Below, piece after piece: positions 23,691 to 32,638 of a DNA stretch of 42,897 nucleotides. The stretch lies in NCBI RefSeq assembly GCF_019455385.1, contig NZ_JACOFR010000034.1, positions 27,501 through 70,397 of the forward strand. The letters are read 5' to 3'. The DNA comes from Bradyrhizobium sp. BR 10289 (lineage in GTDB: Bacteria > Pseudomonadota > Alphaproteobacteria > Rhizobiales > Xanthobacteraceae). The stretch's first letter is position 1; every line of letters begins with the position of its first letter. The notes beneath the pieces are model-generated. The model had not been told where the DNA came from and made no database searches. It worked only from the letters and a program-made list of their open reading frames with translations. The translations under genes and the position numbers were made by a program.

Positions 23691-24077
23691 ATGTCACAGA
23701 TTCACAAAGCATTTTTCGGCGCCGTCGCGATCACATTCGCGCTCGGCGCGGCGCAATTGGCCTCCGGCCATGATCTGGCCGACCGTTGGCAGGCGGTCGC
23801 CGACCAGCCGGGCCACAACGTCAACCGGTCCGCCAAGTCGGACCGGCTCGCTGACCTCAAGCCGGGAGTTCCCACCCGCACCGTGTCGATGCGGTTGAAC
23901 GAGCTTGCCGACACCTCGGTGGTGATGCGGGTCCCCGCAGCGATTGAAACCGGCAACGCCAAGCCGCCGACGCTGCTCCAGAAGCAGGGCCGCAAGCCGG
24001 CCATTGCCTGCGAGCCGATGGTCAGCGCCCTGACCGAGGTCGCAAAACTGCTTCAGCCCGGTCGCTGCGTGACCTGA
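23691..24077 (+). CDS. Hypothetical exported protein
   Basis: 128 residues from the ATG at 23691. A signal peptide runs to about residue 26 (MSQIHKAFFGAVAITFALG, then AAQLASG). The mature part has a basic, flexible segment (QPGHNVNRSAKSDRLADLK), a strand-rich centre (RTVSMRLNELADTSVVMRVPA) and two cysteines, in AIACEP and GRCVT, that could form one disulphide. No known domain was recognised. It has its own terminator at 24116-24146. It is likely a small periplasmic protein conserved in this bacterial group. Confidence 0.7.
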   Translation: MSQIHKAFFGAVAITFALGAAQLASGHDLADRWQAVADQPGHNVNRSAKSDRLADLKPGVPTRTVSMRLNELADTSVVMRVPAAIETGNAKPPTLLQKQGRKPAIACEPMVSALTEVAKLLQPGRCVT

Positions 24078-24115
24078 GGCGGCATTGCCGGCGGAAGACC
24101 TTGGCTGTGCTGGAC

Positions 24116-24146
24116 AAATCGCCCTTCCGCAGGATGGGCGATTTTT
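24116..24146 (+). terminator. Rho-independent terminator
   Basis: AAATCGCCC pairs with GGGCGATTT around an 11-base loop, followed by further T. It separates the exported-protein gene from htpG. Confidence 0.8.
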
Positions 24147-24220
24147 CGCGTCTACTTGATCCCCTTTCTCGTTGCGTTATATCCCGGGTTTCTTCCCCTT
24201 TTGATTGACCGGGTAAACGC

Positions 24221-26095
24221 ATGACGACGTCAGATACGGCTGTGCACACGCAGCCCTTCCAGGCCGAGGTTTCCGAACTTCTGCATCTCATGGTGCACTC
24301 CGTCTACTCGGAGACCGACATCTTCCTGCGCGAACTTGTCTCCAATGCTTCCGATGCCTGCGACAAGTTGCGTTACGAGGCGATCGCAAACCCCTCGTTG
24401 ATCGGCGAGGGCGAGGCCCTCAAGATCCGCATCATCCCGAACAAGACGGCCGCCACGCTCACGATCGCCGACAACGGCATCGGCATGGAGCGCCAGGAAC
24501 TGATCGACCATCTCGGCACCATCGCCCGTTCCGGCACCAAGGCCTTCGTCTCGAAGCTGAAGGAGGCCAAGGACGGCCTCGGCCTGATCGGCCAGTTCGG
24601 CGTCGGCTTCTATTCGGCCTTCATGGTCGCCGAGAAGATCGTGGTGGTCAGCCGCCGCGCCGGCGAGAGCGACGTCTGGACCTGGACGTCCTCCGGCGGC
24701 TCCGGCTTCGAGATCGCGAGGGCCAGCGACGAGGAAGCCTCACGCCTCGTGCGCGGTACCGAGATCGTCCTGCACCTGAAGGATGACGCCAAAAAATATC
24801 TCGAGACCTACGAGATCGAGCGCATCATCAGCGCCTATTCGGACAACATCCTGTTCCCCATTGAGCTGGTGCCGGAACAGGGCGAGCCGCGCCAGATCAA
24901 TTCGGCGAGCGCGCTGTGGCAGCGCTCGAAATCCGAGCTGACGGCGGAGGACTACAAGAAGGCCTATCAGCAGATCGCCTCCGCCTTCGACGACCCCGCG
25001 ATGACGCTGCACTATCGCGCGGAGGGCCGCTACTCCTACGCCGTGCTGCTGTTCGCGCCGTCGACCAAGCCGTTCGACCTGTTCGAGCCGAACCGCAAGG
25101 GCCGGGTCAAGCTCTACGTCCGCCGCGTCTTCATCACCGATGACGCCGACCTGTTGCCGGGGTACCTCCGCTTCATCCGCGGCGTCGTCGACAGCGAGGA
25201 TCTCCCGCTCAACATCTCGCGCGAGATGCTGCAGAACAATCCGCAGCTCGCCCAGATCCGCAAAGCTGTGGCGAGCCGCGTCGTGTCCGAGCTCGAAAGT
25301 CTTGCGGACAAGGACCCGGAGAACTTTGCAAAAATCTGGGACGCCTTCGGCGCGGTGCTGAAGGAAGGCATCTACGAGGATTTCGAGCGCCGCGAAAAGC
25401 TGCTGGCGCTGTCGCGCTTCACCACGACCACAGGCGAAAAGCGGTCGCTGAAGGAGGTGGTCGCCGGCTTCAAGCCGAACCAGACCGAGATCTATTATCT
25501 CGTCGGCGACAGCTTGGAGCGGCTGAAATCCAGTCCGCGGCTGGAAGCTGCGACCGCGCGCGGCATCGAGGTGCTGCTGCTGTCCGATCCGGTCGACGCG
25601 TTCTGGACCTCGATGCCATCAGAGTTCGACGGCAAGCCGCTGAAGTCGCTGAGCCAGGGCGATCTCAATCTCGACCTGATCCCGCGCGTCGATGAGGCCG
25701 ACGATGCGAAGAAGGACGAGCCTGTCGCCGATGAAGCCGCCACCATCGCGGTGATCAAGGCCGCGCTCGGCGAGCGCGTCAGCGACGTCAAGGCCTCGAC
25801 CCGCCTCACCAGCTCGGCCTCCTGCCTCGTCGCCGACAGCCAGGGCCCGAGCCGTGAGCTGGAGCGCCTTCTGGCGCAGCAGAACCGCGGCATGCGCACC
25901 AAGCCCGTGCTCGAGATCAATCTGCGCCATCCGATGGTCGCGGCGATCACGAAGGCGCAAGCCGGCTCGAAGGCCGTGGACGATCTCAGCCTGCTCCTGC
26001 TTGAACAGGCGCAGATTCTGGACGGCGAACTGCCGGAAGACCCCGCGGCGTTTGCGGCGCGGTTGAACCGGCTGGTGTTGCAGGGATTGGGCTAG
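24221..26095 (+). CDS. htpG: Molecular chaperone HtpG (Hsp90)
   Basis: A 624-residue bacterial Hsp90, a cytoplasmic ATP-dependent chaperone. The N-terminal ATPase domain has FLRELVSNASDACDKLRYEA (catalytic Glu and ATP-binding Asn), DNGIGM and GQFGVGFYSAFMVA. The middle domain has YVRRVFITDDADLLPGYLRF and the catalytic-loop arginine region SEDLPLNISREMLQNN. The C-terminal dimerisation domain follows residue about 500. Length and domain order are normal. It is monocistronic, between a terminator and a family A hairpin. Confidence 0.97.
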   Translation: MTTSDTAVHTQPFQAEVSELLHLMVHSVYSETDIFLRELVSNASDACDKLRYEAIANPSLIGEGEALKIRIIPNKTAATLTIADNGIGMERQELIDHLGTIARSGTKAFVSKLKEAKDGLGLIGQFGVGFYSAFMVAEKIVVVSRRAGESDVWTWTSSGGSGFEIARASDEEASRLVRGTEIVLHLKDDAKKYLETYEIERIISAYSDNILFPIELVPEQGEPRQINSASALWQRSKSELTAEDYKKAYQQIASAFDDPAMTLHYRAEGRYSYAVLLFAPSTKPFDLFEPNRKGRVKLYVRRVFITDDADLLPGYLRFIRGVVDSEDLPLNISREMLQNNPQLAQIRKAVASRVVSELESLADKDPENFAKIWDAFGAVLKEGIYEDFERREKLLALSRFTTTTGEKRSLKEVVAGFKPNQTEIYYLVGDSLERLKSSPRLEAATARGIEVLLLSDPVDAFWTSMPSEFDGKPLKSLSQGDLNLDLIPRVDEADDAKKDEPVADEAATIAVIKAALGERVSDVKASTRLTSSASCLVADSQGPSRELERLLAQQNRGMRTKPVLEINLRHPMVAAITKAQAGSKAVDDLSLLLLEQAQILDGELPEDPAAFAARLNRLVLQGLG

Positions 26096-26111
26096 CGCTG
26101 TTTCGTTTGGT

Positions 26112-26141
26112 CGTCATGGCCGGCTGAGCCCGGCCATGACG
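26112..26141. repeat. Single palindromic unit, family A (copy 4)
   Basis: CGTCATGGCCGGCTGAGCCC continues to CGGCCATGACG, forming one hairpin like a single end of the longer family A elements. It follows htpG by 17 bases and may serve as a 3' stem-loop. Confidence 0.7.
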
Positions 26142-26271
26142 CGTGCGTTGCAAGAGCGCATCTCACCTTGCCGTCATCTGTTCTCAGGAACAGTCGCCTC
26201 CGCCGGGGTGTTGTGCCATAGGAGGCCGTCGGCGTCAGATCCGCCGACCCCCATGATTCGAGGAAGTCTCC

Positions 26272-26550
26272 ATGCGTTTGCCGATCCTGACCCTCACCGC
26301 GATTGTCACGCTGTTTGCCGCGGCAGACGCGCGCGCCCAGACCTATGATCCGCGCTATCCGGTGTGCATGCACGTCTACACGCCGGGCGGCCGGGGCGGC
26401 GGCGGCGATTATTACGACTGCTCGTTCACCTCGATTCCGCAGTGCCGCGCCACGGCGTCGGGCATCGCCGCGAGTTGCGACGTCAATCCCTATTACGCCT
26501 TTGACGAACCGCCCCCGCCGCCGCGCAAGCGTCACAAGAAGGTGTATTGA
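26272..26550 (+). CDS. DUF3551 exported small protein (copy 1)
   Basis: 92 residues with a signal peptide ending at ADARA. The mature part starts QTYDPRYPVCMHVYTPG and contains YYDCSFTSIPQCRATASG and SCDVNPYYAF. The four cysteines (VCM, DCS, QCR, SCD) fit two disulphides. This is the DUF3551 family, small proteins abundant in Bradyrhizobium and relatives, function unknown. The tail is proline- and lysine-rich (PPPPPRKRHKKVY). GAGGAAG precedes the start. It is followed 27 bases later by a paralogue. Confidence 0.88.
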   Translation: MRLPILTLTAIVTLFAAADARAQTYDPRYPVCMHVYTPGGRGGGGDYYDCSFTSIPQCRATASGIAASCDVNPYYAFDEPPPPPRKRHKKVY

Positions 26551-26577
26551 GCGATCCGGAGCGCAGGAGCCTTCTTC

Positions 26578-26847
26578 ATGCGTTTCTCGTTCGGCCTAGT
26601 CGTAATCGTCGGTGCGGTGCTCGCAGCCGCGCCGTCGCACGCGCAGACCTTCGATCCCCGTTATCCCGTCTGCATGCACGTCTATTCCGGCGCGAATGGC
26701 GGTGGTGGAGAGTGGTACGACTGCTCCTTCACGTCGCTGCCGCAATGCCGCGCCACCGCTTCGGGCCGCCCCGCGACCTGCGATCTCAATCCGTATTATC
26801 CGGTCAACGCGCCGTCGCCGCGTCCGCGTCGCGCGAGAAGCGGCTAA
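26578..26847 (+). CDS. DUF3551 exported small protein (copy 2)
   Basis: 89 residues, a paralogue of the gene just before it. The signal peptide ends near APSHA and the mature protein starts QTFDPRYPVCMHVYSG. The four-cysteine pattern (VCM, DCS, QCR, TCD) and the YDCSFTSLPQCRATASG block are conserved. The tail is basic (RPRRARSG) but lacks the five-proline run of copy 1. An AGGAG ribosome-binding site is present. The two are probably co-transcribed. Confidence 0.88.
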   Translation: MRFSFGLVVIVGAVLAAAPSHAQTFDPRYPVCMHVYSGANGGGGEWYDCSFTSLPQCRATASGRPATCDLNPYYPVNAPSPRPRRARSG

Positions 26848-26860
26848 ATCTACCTTTGCT

Positions 26861-27565
26861 TCAGGTGCCGTGAGACGCCTTGCTGGCCGCGGCGGCGATC
26901 GCGTCGGCCAACTGCCAAGTCATCTTGTCCGTGGTCCAGTCGCTGACATGCAGCCGGGTGTCATCGCCGGGATCCACCAGGCGATCGAACGGGATCTTCG
27001 CGACCTGGTACCATCCCTCCATCAGCGCAAAGCGGCCGAAGACGTTGACGCGTTTCTCGTGCGCGATCTGTCTGATCGCCGCGACCATGGCCTCCGCCTT
27101 CGGGCGCTTGGCCGGTGTCAGCACCGCAGGCACATATTGAAGGTCCATCAGGATCACGTCGATCCCCTCGGCGCGGAGCAATCGGTCGACACCTTCACGG
27201 ATGGCGTTCGTGGTCTCCTCGAACGAGGGACCGTCAACCTGCCACACCGAATTGGTGCCGATTTGCCATATGACGAGATCTGGCTTCAGGTCGAAGACGT
27301 CGTGCTCGAACCGCTTCAGCTCCAAAGGCGCATCTTCGCCGCCGACGCCCCGGTTGATCACCTCGATCGCAACATTTCGAAATTTGATCCGAAGATCCGC
27401 CAGCAGCCGCTGCGGATAGGGAGCAATGCCGCCCTCGCCCGCCGTGGTCGACGAGCCGATCGCGACCACTCTGGCCTGTCCGCCCTTCACGCGGCTGGCG
27501 AAATTCGTCATCGGCTGCTCGAACGGTGCGACCTGGACAGGAAACTCTAGGGGATCGAGAGCCAC
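26861..27565 (-). CDS. SGNH/GDSL hydrolase
   Basis: 234 residues from a GTG at 27565, chosen because AAGGGAGG lies seven bases upstream; a TTG six codons earlier overlaps that site. It has the SGNH blocks: AIGSSTTAGEG with the nucleophile Ser (block I), NRGVGGED (block II glycine), IGTNSVW (block III Asn) and DDTRLHVSDW with the late Asp/His pair (block V). These enzymes are serine esterases or acetylesterases. There is no export signal, so a cytoplasmic site is likely. It converges on the DUF3551 pair; the substrate is unknown. Confidence 0.88.
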   Translation of the reverse strand: MALDPLEFPVQVAPFEQPMTNFASRVKGGQARVVAIGSSTTAGEGGIAPYPQRLLADLRIKFRNVAIEVINRGVGGEDAPLELKRFEHDVFDLKPDLVIWQIGTNSVWQVDGPSFEETTNAIREGVDRLLRAEGIDVILMDLQYVPAVLTPAKRPKAEAMVAAIRQIAHEKRVNVFGRFALMEGWYQVAKIPFDRLVDPGDDTRLHVSDWTTDKMTWQLADAIAAAASKASHGT

Positions 27566-27656
27566 GGGTCGCCTCCCTTTCAAACTCTGACAACGCAGGG
27601 TAGAAAAGGATAGCGCGTTTGCCTGGAATCGCCTAGCCGCCAGCGGGCCTGAGCCG

Positions 27657-28637
27657 CTATTCTTTCCTGATTCCCGACAGCTCGACCACTTTACGCCAGC
27701 GCTCGGTCTCTGCCGTCAGCATGCCGCCGAATGCGCCGGCATTGCCATGCAGCGGGATTGCGCCGAGCTCGGCGATACGGGCCTTGATCTCGGCATCGGA
27801 CAGCGCGGCGTCGATCTCGCGATTGAGCAGGTCGATGATCTCGCCCGGCGTGTCGTGCGGGGCCCCGACGCCGTAGAAGGACGACGTCTCATAGCCGGGG
27901 AGCGTATCCGCGATCGGCGGCACGTCCGGCAAAATCTCCGAGCGCTCGCGCGTGGTGACACCGAGCGCGCGCAGCTTGCCGGCGCGCACCAGCTCGAAGG
28001 ACGAGGTGACGTTGTCGAACATGCCCTGGATCTGGCCGCTCATCACGTCGGTGAGGCCCGGTGCCGAGCCGCGATAGGGCACATGGGTGAACTGTACGCC
28101 GGCGAGCGACTTGAACAATTCGCCGGACAGATGCAGCGAGGTGCCGATACCGGAGGACGCGATCGACATCTTGCCGGGATTGGCCTTGGCATGGGCGATG
28201 AAGTCGGCGACGTTTTTGACGGGCAGATCGTTGTTGACCACCAGCACCAGCGGAATCCGCGCGACACCCGCGACCGGCGCGATGCCCTTGGCGAAATCAT
28301 ACGGCAGCGCCGGATCGAACGAGGCGTTGATCGCATTGGCGGTCGAGGTCAGCAGCAGCGTGTAGCCGTCGGGCGCCGAGGCAATCACCGCCTGCGTGCC
28401 GATATTGCTTCCGGCACCGGGTTTGTTCTCGACGATGAAGGTCTGGCCGAGCCGGTCGGACAGGCGCTGGCAGATCAGCCGCGACAGCACATCGGTCGCC
28501 CCGCCCGGCGCATAGGGCACCACCCATTTCACGCTGCGCGAGGGATAGGATGGATTGCTCAGCGCGAAGGCGCGTGGTGCGGCGAGTACAACTGCTGCAC
28601 AGGCGGCGGTCTGAAGGAAATGGCGCTTGGTGATCAT
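27657..28637 (-). CDS. Bug/TctC-family periplasmic binding protein
   Basis: A 326-residue protein with a signal sequence (MITKRHFLQTAACAAVVLAA, then PRAFA). It shows the Bug fold landmarks YPSRSVKWVVPYAPGGATDVLSR, GQTFIVENKPGAGSNIGT and PDGYTLLL, cited by their parts, plus VPYRGSAPGLTDVMSGQ and FDNVTS. The family binds carboxylates for tripartite tricarboxylate transporters or acts as a sensor. No TctA or TctB gene is adjacent, so it is an orphan, as is common for this family. Ligand unknown. Confidence 0.92.
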   Translation of the reverse strand: MITKRHFLQTAACAAVVLAAPRAFALSNPSYPSRSVKWVVPYAPGGATDVLSRLICQRLSDRLGQTFIVENKPGAGSNIGTQAVIASAPDGYTLLLTSTANAINASFDPALPYDFAKGIAPVAGVARIPLVLVVNNDLPVKNVADFIAHAKANPGKMSIASSGIGTSLHLSGELFKSLAGVQFTHVPYRGSAPGLTDVMSGQIQGMFDNVTSSFELVRAGKLRALGVTTRERSEILPDVPPIADTLPGYETSSFYGVGAPHDTPGEIIDLLNREIDAALSDAEIKARIAELGAIPLHGNAGAFGGMLTAETERWRKVVELSGIRKE

Positions 28638-28647
28638 GACGGTCTCC

Positions 28648-28863
28648 GCTTCACCTCGCCCCGCTTGCGGCAGGGCAATCGCATATGGATTTCACGGGGA
28701 TTGCCCGTGGGGCTCCGCCTCTCCCGCTTGCGGGAGAGGCCGACGCGCTCGCAGAACGCGGCGGGTGAGGGCTCTCTCCGCGATGAGATATTCTCCGCAA
28801 TCCGCGGCAATCCCGATGCGGAGACACCCCCACCCCAACCCTCCCCCGCAAGCGGGAGAGGGA
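28648..28863. repeat. Intergenic repeat, family C (copy 3, extended)
   Basis: It contains CTCTCCCGCTTGCGGGAGAG, GGGTGAGGG and, near the right end, CCCTCCCCCGCAAGCGGGAG. An additional inverted pair GGCAATC..GATTGCC is present on the left. The size (over 200 bases) suggests two overlapping elements. It occupies most of the 28638-29056 gap; the remaining 190 bases show no clear element apart from the start region of the acyl-CoA synthetase gene. Confidence 0.65.
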
Positions 28864-29056
28864 GCCTACCGCCGATGCCGCTGCATCGTGCGCGCCATAT
28901 GCGCTATCGCAAGAATCGCGCCAATGCGCACGCCGATCCCGTCGGCTTGGTAAAGGATGACTGGAGTTAATCGAGAGCTAACCGGCTTTTACCTTGTCTC
29001 TTAACACCTGGGCAGGGCGTGCAGGCTAAGCTGCCGAAATCACACGTTCCGAAAGA

Positions 29057-30871
29057 ATGAACGGCATGACCATCGGCGTCATCGAGCAACCGAAAGCCGC
29101 GCGCGCGCCGTCGGCATCGAAGATCTGGCTGAAGGCGATCGAGCTCACCGCGCGGATCGAGACGCTGCCGGGCCGGCTGTTCGCGGATGTCGTCGACGAT
29201 TGGGCGCGGCGGCAGCCCGACCGCGTTGCGCTGATCACGGACGATTCAAGCTTCGATTACGACAGCCTGTCGAAACGCATCAACCGCTATGCACGCTGGG
29301 CGCGCTCGGTCGGAATCGTCAAGGGCGACACCGTCGCGCTGATCATGCCGAACGGCCTCGACTATGTCGCGGCCTGGCTCGGCATCAGCCGCGTCGGCGG
29401 CGTGGTCGCGCTGATCAACACCAAGCTCGTCGGGCCGTCGCTCGCGCATTGTCTGGACGTCGCGAAGCCGCTGCATATCATCATTGCTCATGACATGGCG
29501 GAGACGCTGGAGAGCGCAAAGCCGCATCTGAAGACGGATGCGAAGATCTGGATCCATGGCGATGCCCGCAGCGAGCGCGCCATCGACGTTGCGCTCGCCG
29601 CGCTCGACGATGCTCCGCTCTCGCCGGAGGAGCATGGCGACGTCACCATCGACGACCGCGCGCTGCTGATCTACACGTCCGGCACCACGGGCCTGCCCAA
29701 GGCCGCCAGCATCAGCCATCGCCGCATCCTCAATTGGGGCTTTTGGTTCGCCGGACTCACCGGCGCCACGCCGCAGGACCGGCTCTATGACTGCCTGCCG
29801 CTGTTCCACTCGGTCGGCGGCATCGTCGCGCCCTGCAGCATGCTCGCTGCCGGCGGTTCGGTGGTGATCGCCGAAAAATTCTCGGCCTCGCATTTCTGGC
29901 CCGACATCGTGCGGCACGACTGCACGCTGTTCCAGTATATCGGCGAGCTCTGCCGCTATCTGCTGAAGGCGCCGCCGTCCGAATACGAAAACCGCCACCG
30001 GCTGCGGCTCGTCTGCGGCAACGGTTTGCGCGGCGACATCTGGGAAGATTTCCAGAGTCGCTTCGCCATTCCTCGCATCCTCGAATTCTACGCGGCGACC
30101 GAAGGCAATTTCTCGCTGTTCAACGTCGAGGGCCAGCCCGGTGCGATCGGCCGGATCCCGCCGCTGCTCGCGCACCGATTTCCCGCAGGCCTCGTCAAGC
30201 TTGATCCGGACAGCGGCGCGCCGCGGCGCAATGACGAGGGTTTTTGCATTGCCTGCGCTCGCGGCGAGGCCGGTGAAGCCATCGGCCGCATCGGCACGGC
30301 CGACCAGGGCGGCGGTCGCTTCGAGGGCTATACCGACGCCGGCGAGACCGAGAAGAAGATCCTGCGCGATGTCTTCGCCAGGGGCGATGCCTGGTTCCGC
30401 ACCGGCGATCTGATGCGGCTCGACGACAAGGGTTTTTTCCATTTCGTCGATCGCATCGGCGACACCTTTCGCTGGAAGGGCGAGAACGTCGCGACCTCGG
30501 AGGTCAACGACGCCGTGCGCGATTTCCCCGGCGTGATCGATGCCACGACCTATGGCGTGGCCATTCCGGGCACCGATGGCCGCGCCGGCATGAGCGCCAT
30601 CGTGGTCAACGAAGGTTTTGACCTCGCGGCATTCCCTGCGCATCTCGCGCAGCTTCTGCCGGTCTACGCCCGCCCGGTCTTCATCCGCATCTCGCGCGAG
30701 CTCGATGCGACCGAGACCTTCAAGCAGAAGAAGGGCGAGCTTGCCCGCGAAGGCTTTGATCCGGCCGCGATCGGCGATCCGCTGTTCATGCTCGAACCGA
30801 AATCCGGCGCCTATATCGCGCTGGATGCAGCGGCATATGCAAAGGTCGTGGACGGTACGAGCCGGCTGTAG
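29057..30871 (+). CDS. Long-chain acyl-CoA synthetase, FATP/ACSVL-like
   Basis: A 604-residue ligase of the fatty-acid-transport-protein type (a second ATG at 29066 is possible). Motifs are the phosphate loop LLIYTSGTTGLPKAA near residue 207, YDCLPLFHSVGG, EFYAATEGNFSLFN, FRTGDLMRLDDKGFFHFVDRIGDTFRWKGENVATSEV (cited by parts: RTGDLMR and RWKGENVATSEV are the FATP signature) and AYIALDAAAY at the end. It makes acyl-CoA from long or very long chain acids. It precedes the ACP cassette by about 150 bases and could supply acyl-CoA to it, but a shared function is only inference. Confidence 0.92.
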   Translation: MNGMTIGVIEQPKAARAPSASKIWLKAIELTARIETLPGRLFADVVDDWARRQPDRVALITDDSSFDYDSLSKRINRYARWARSVGIVKGDTVALIMPNGLDYVAAWLGISRVGGVVALINTKLVGPSLAHCLDVAKPLHIIIAHDMAETLESAKPHLKTDAKIWIHGDARSERAIDVALAALDDAPLSPEEHGDVTIDDRALLIYTSGTTGLPKAASISHRRILNWGFWFAGLTGATPQDRLYDCLPLFHSVGGIVAPCSMLAAGGSVVIAEKFSASHFWPDIVRHDCTLFQYIGELCRYLLKAPPSEYENRHRLRLVCGNGLRGDIWEDFQSRFAIPRILEFYAATEGNFSLFNVEGQPGAIGRIPPLLAHRFPAGLVKLDPDSGAPRRNDEGFCIACARGEAGEAIGRIGTADQGGGRFEGYTDAGETEKKILRDVFARGDAWFRTGDLMRLDDKGFFHFVDRIGDTFRWKGENVATSEVNDAVRDFPGVIDATTYGVAIPGTDGRAGMSAIVVNEGFDLAAFPAHLAQLLPVYARPVFIRISRELDATETFKQKKGELAREGFDPAAIGDPLFMLEPKSGAYIALDAAAYAKVVDGTSRL

Positions 30872-31023
30872 TCCGCGCAAAATCGAGAGATAGGTCCAAT
30901 TTTATCTGAATTGTCCAAGAGCCCATTTACTTCTGTCCGGTAAACACACGGGCATGGGAGGCGGTCCTCAAGAGCCGCCCACAAGAAACACGATCGATTA
31001 ACTAAGCATGAGGCGATTAAGCC

Positions 31024-31269
31024 ATGTCGGTACGGTCCAAGGTCATTGAGGCGATCCAGCAGATCGCCAAGGAACAGCACGTCACGCTTCCCGCGCTTTC
31101 GGACGATCTGTCCCTGCACGAGACGGGTTTCGACTCGCTCGCCTTCGCCATTCTCGTCGCGCGTCTCGAGGACGAGACCGGCGTCGACCCCTTCACCATT
31201 TCCGAGGACGCAGCGTTCCCCGCCACAGTTGGCGATTTCGTGCGGGCCTACGAAAATGTCCCCGCGTGA
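31024..31269 (+). CDS. Acyl carrier protein
   Basis: An 81-residue acidic carrier protein. The 4'-phosphopantetheine serine is in ETGFDSLAFAILVARLEDE (DSL motif near residue 38). The helix pattern is standard for ACP. It is not the primary FabF-linked AcpP, whose gene is normally between fabG and fabF. The next gene, an adenylating ligase, begins inside its last codons (overlap 31256-31269), so the two are translated together. The carrier is probably loaded by that ligase. Confidence 0.92.
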   Translation: MSVRSKVIEAIQQIAKEQHVTLPALSDDLSLHETGFDSLAFAILVARLEDETGVDPFTISEDAAFPATVGDFVRAYENVPA

Positions 31270-32638
31270 GATCTTTGCGCTTCGCGACTATCTCAGTCCG
31301 GAGCTGACCGGCCGCACGATCTCGGATGCGCACCATGTCGTGTCGCTGACCGATATCCTGTCGCACACGGTTCTGGACGGCCGCCTGCGCGAGCTGTCCG
31401 GCCGCGCCGTGCTGCTCAAATTGTCCGATCAGCTTCGGTCGGGCCTGGCCATGATCGAGCTCGACGGCATCGCCCGCCGCATGCTCTTGTGCCCGCCCGA
31501 TCTCAACCCTGCCCATCTCGACGCGCTGATCGCCGATGCCGGGATCGACGCCGTCGTCACCGACGAACCGGATCGCTGGGTTGAGACCGGCGTTTCGCTG
31601 GTCGTCAGCGCGCAATTACCGCTTCAAGCGACCACTCCAGCAAAGGCCGAGCGCGCCACCGAATGGCTGATGCTCACCTCCGGCACCTCAGGCGTGCCGA
31701 AGATCGTCGGCCATACGCTGGAAGCGTTGACCGGGGCCATCGTCGCCGAAGGCCCCGGACGCGGGCCTGCACCTGTTTGGGCGACCTTCTACGACATTCG
31801 CCGCTATGGCGGCCTGCAAATCTTCCTCCGCGCCATCCTCTCCGGCGGCTCCATGGTGCTGTCCGATCCGCATGAATTGCTCGGCGATCACGTCGCGCGG
31901 CTGAATGCGCGCGGCGTCTCGCACATGTCCGGCACGCCCTCGCACTGGCGCAAGCTCCTGATGAGCGGCTCCGCCGCACAGTTTGCGCCCGGCTATGTCC
32001 GTCTCTCCGGCGAGATTGCCGACCAGGCGGTGCTCGACGGCCTGAAGGCGGCCTTCCCCAATTCCTCCGTCGGCCATGCCTATGCCTCGACCGAGGCCGG
32101 CGTCGGCTTCGCCGTCAATGACGGCCTCGAAGGTTTTCCGGCCAATTATCTCGGCAGCCGCAATGGCGTGGAGATGAAGGTCGTGGATGGCTCGCTCCGC
32201 ATTCGTTCGACGCGCACCGCTCATGCCTATATCGGCCGCAACGCTGCCGCGCTCACCGATGCCGACGGATTCGTCGACAGCGGCGACATCGTCGAGCTGC
32301 GCGGCGACCGCTATTATTTCGTCGGCCGCCGCGGCGGCATCATCAATATCGGCGGGCTGAAGGTTCACCCCGAAGAGATCGAGGCGGTGATCAACCGCCA
32401 TCCGGATGTGCGGATGTCGCGGGCAAAATCCCGCCGCAGCCCGATCACCGGTGGTATCGTCGTCGCCGACGTGATCCTGGCGGACGGTACAGATCAGGCA
32501 CGCGTGAAGGACATCCGCGACCAGATCCTGGAGCAGTGCCGCGCCCAGCTCGCCTCCCACAAGGTGCCGGCGGTGATCCGCTTCGTCGAGGCGCTCGACG
32601 TCACCCCGGCCGGCAAATTGGCGCGCACCGATGCATAA
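31256..32638 (+). CDS. AMP-dependent ligase, probable acyl-ACP-loading enzyme
   Basis: 460 residues from the ATG at 31256 (MSPREIFALRDYLS), overlapping the ACP stop by 14 bases. It is an adenylate-forming enzyme with the loop LMLTSGTSGVPKIVGH near residue 140, HAYASTEAGVGF, the late GLKVHPEEIEAVINRHPDV and a catalytic lysine in TPAGKLART. It is shorter than usual acyl-CoA ligases (500-600 aa), with a reduced N-terminal domain. Position between an ACP and a ketoreductase suggests that it activates a free acid and passes it to the ACP. Substrate unknown. Confidence 0.85.
   Translation: MSPREIFALRDYLSPELTGRTISDAHHVVSLTDILSHTVLDGRLRELSGRAVLLKLSDQLRSGLAMIELDGIARRMLLCPPDLNPAHLDALIADAGIDAVVTDEPDRWVETGVSLVVSAQLPLQATTPAKAERATEWLMLTSGTSGVPKIVGHTLEALTGAIVAEGPGRGPAPVWATFYDIRRYGGLQIFLRAILSGGSMVLSDPHELLGDHVARLNARGVSHMSGTPSHWRKLLMSGSAAQFAPGYVRLSGEIADQAVLDGLKAAFPNSSVGHAYASTEAGVGFAVNDGLEGFPANYLGSRNGVEMKVVDGSLRIRSTRTAHAYIGRNAAALTDADGFVDSGDIVELRGDRYYFVGRRGGIINIGGLKVHPEEIEAVINRHPDVRMSRAKSRRSPITGGIVVADVILADGTDQARVKDIRDQILEQCRAQLASHKVPAVIRFVEALDVTPAGKLARTDA

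Noticed and set aside
26187..26212. GGAAC-N17-TGTT as an EcfG promoter for DUF3551
   Set aside because: The -10 box has one mismatch and the distance to the gene is about 60 bases; it is too weak to list.
29246..30880. 544-codon open frame on the minus strand
   Set aside because: It is antisense to the FATP-like synthetase and shows no motif.
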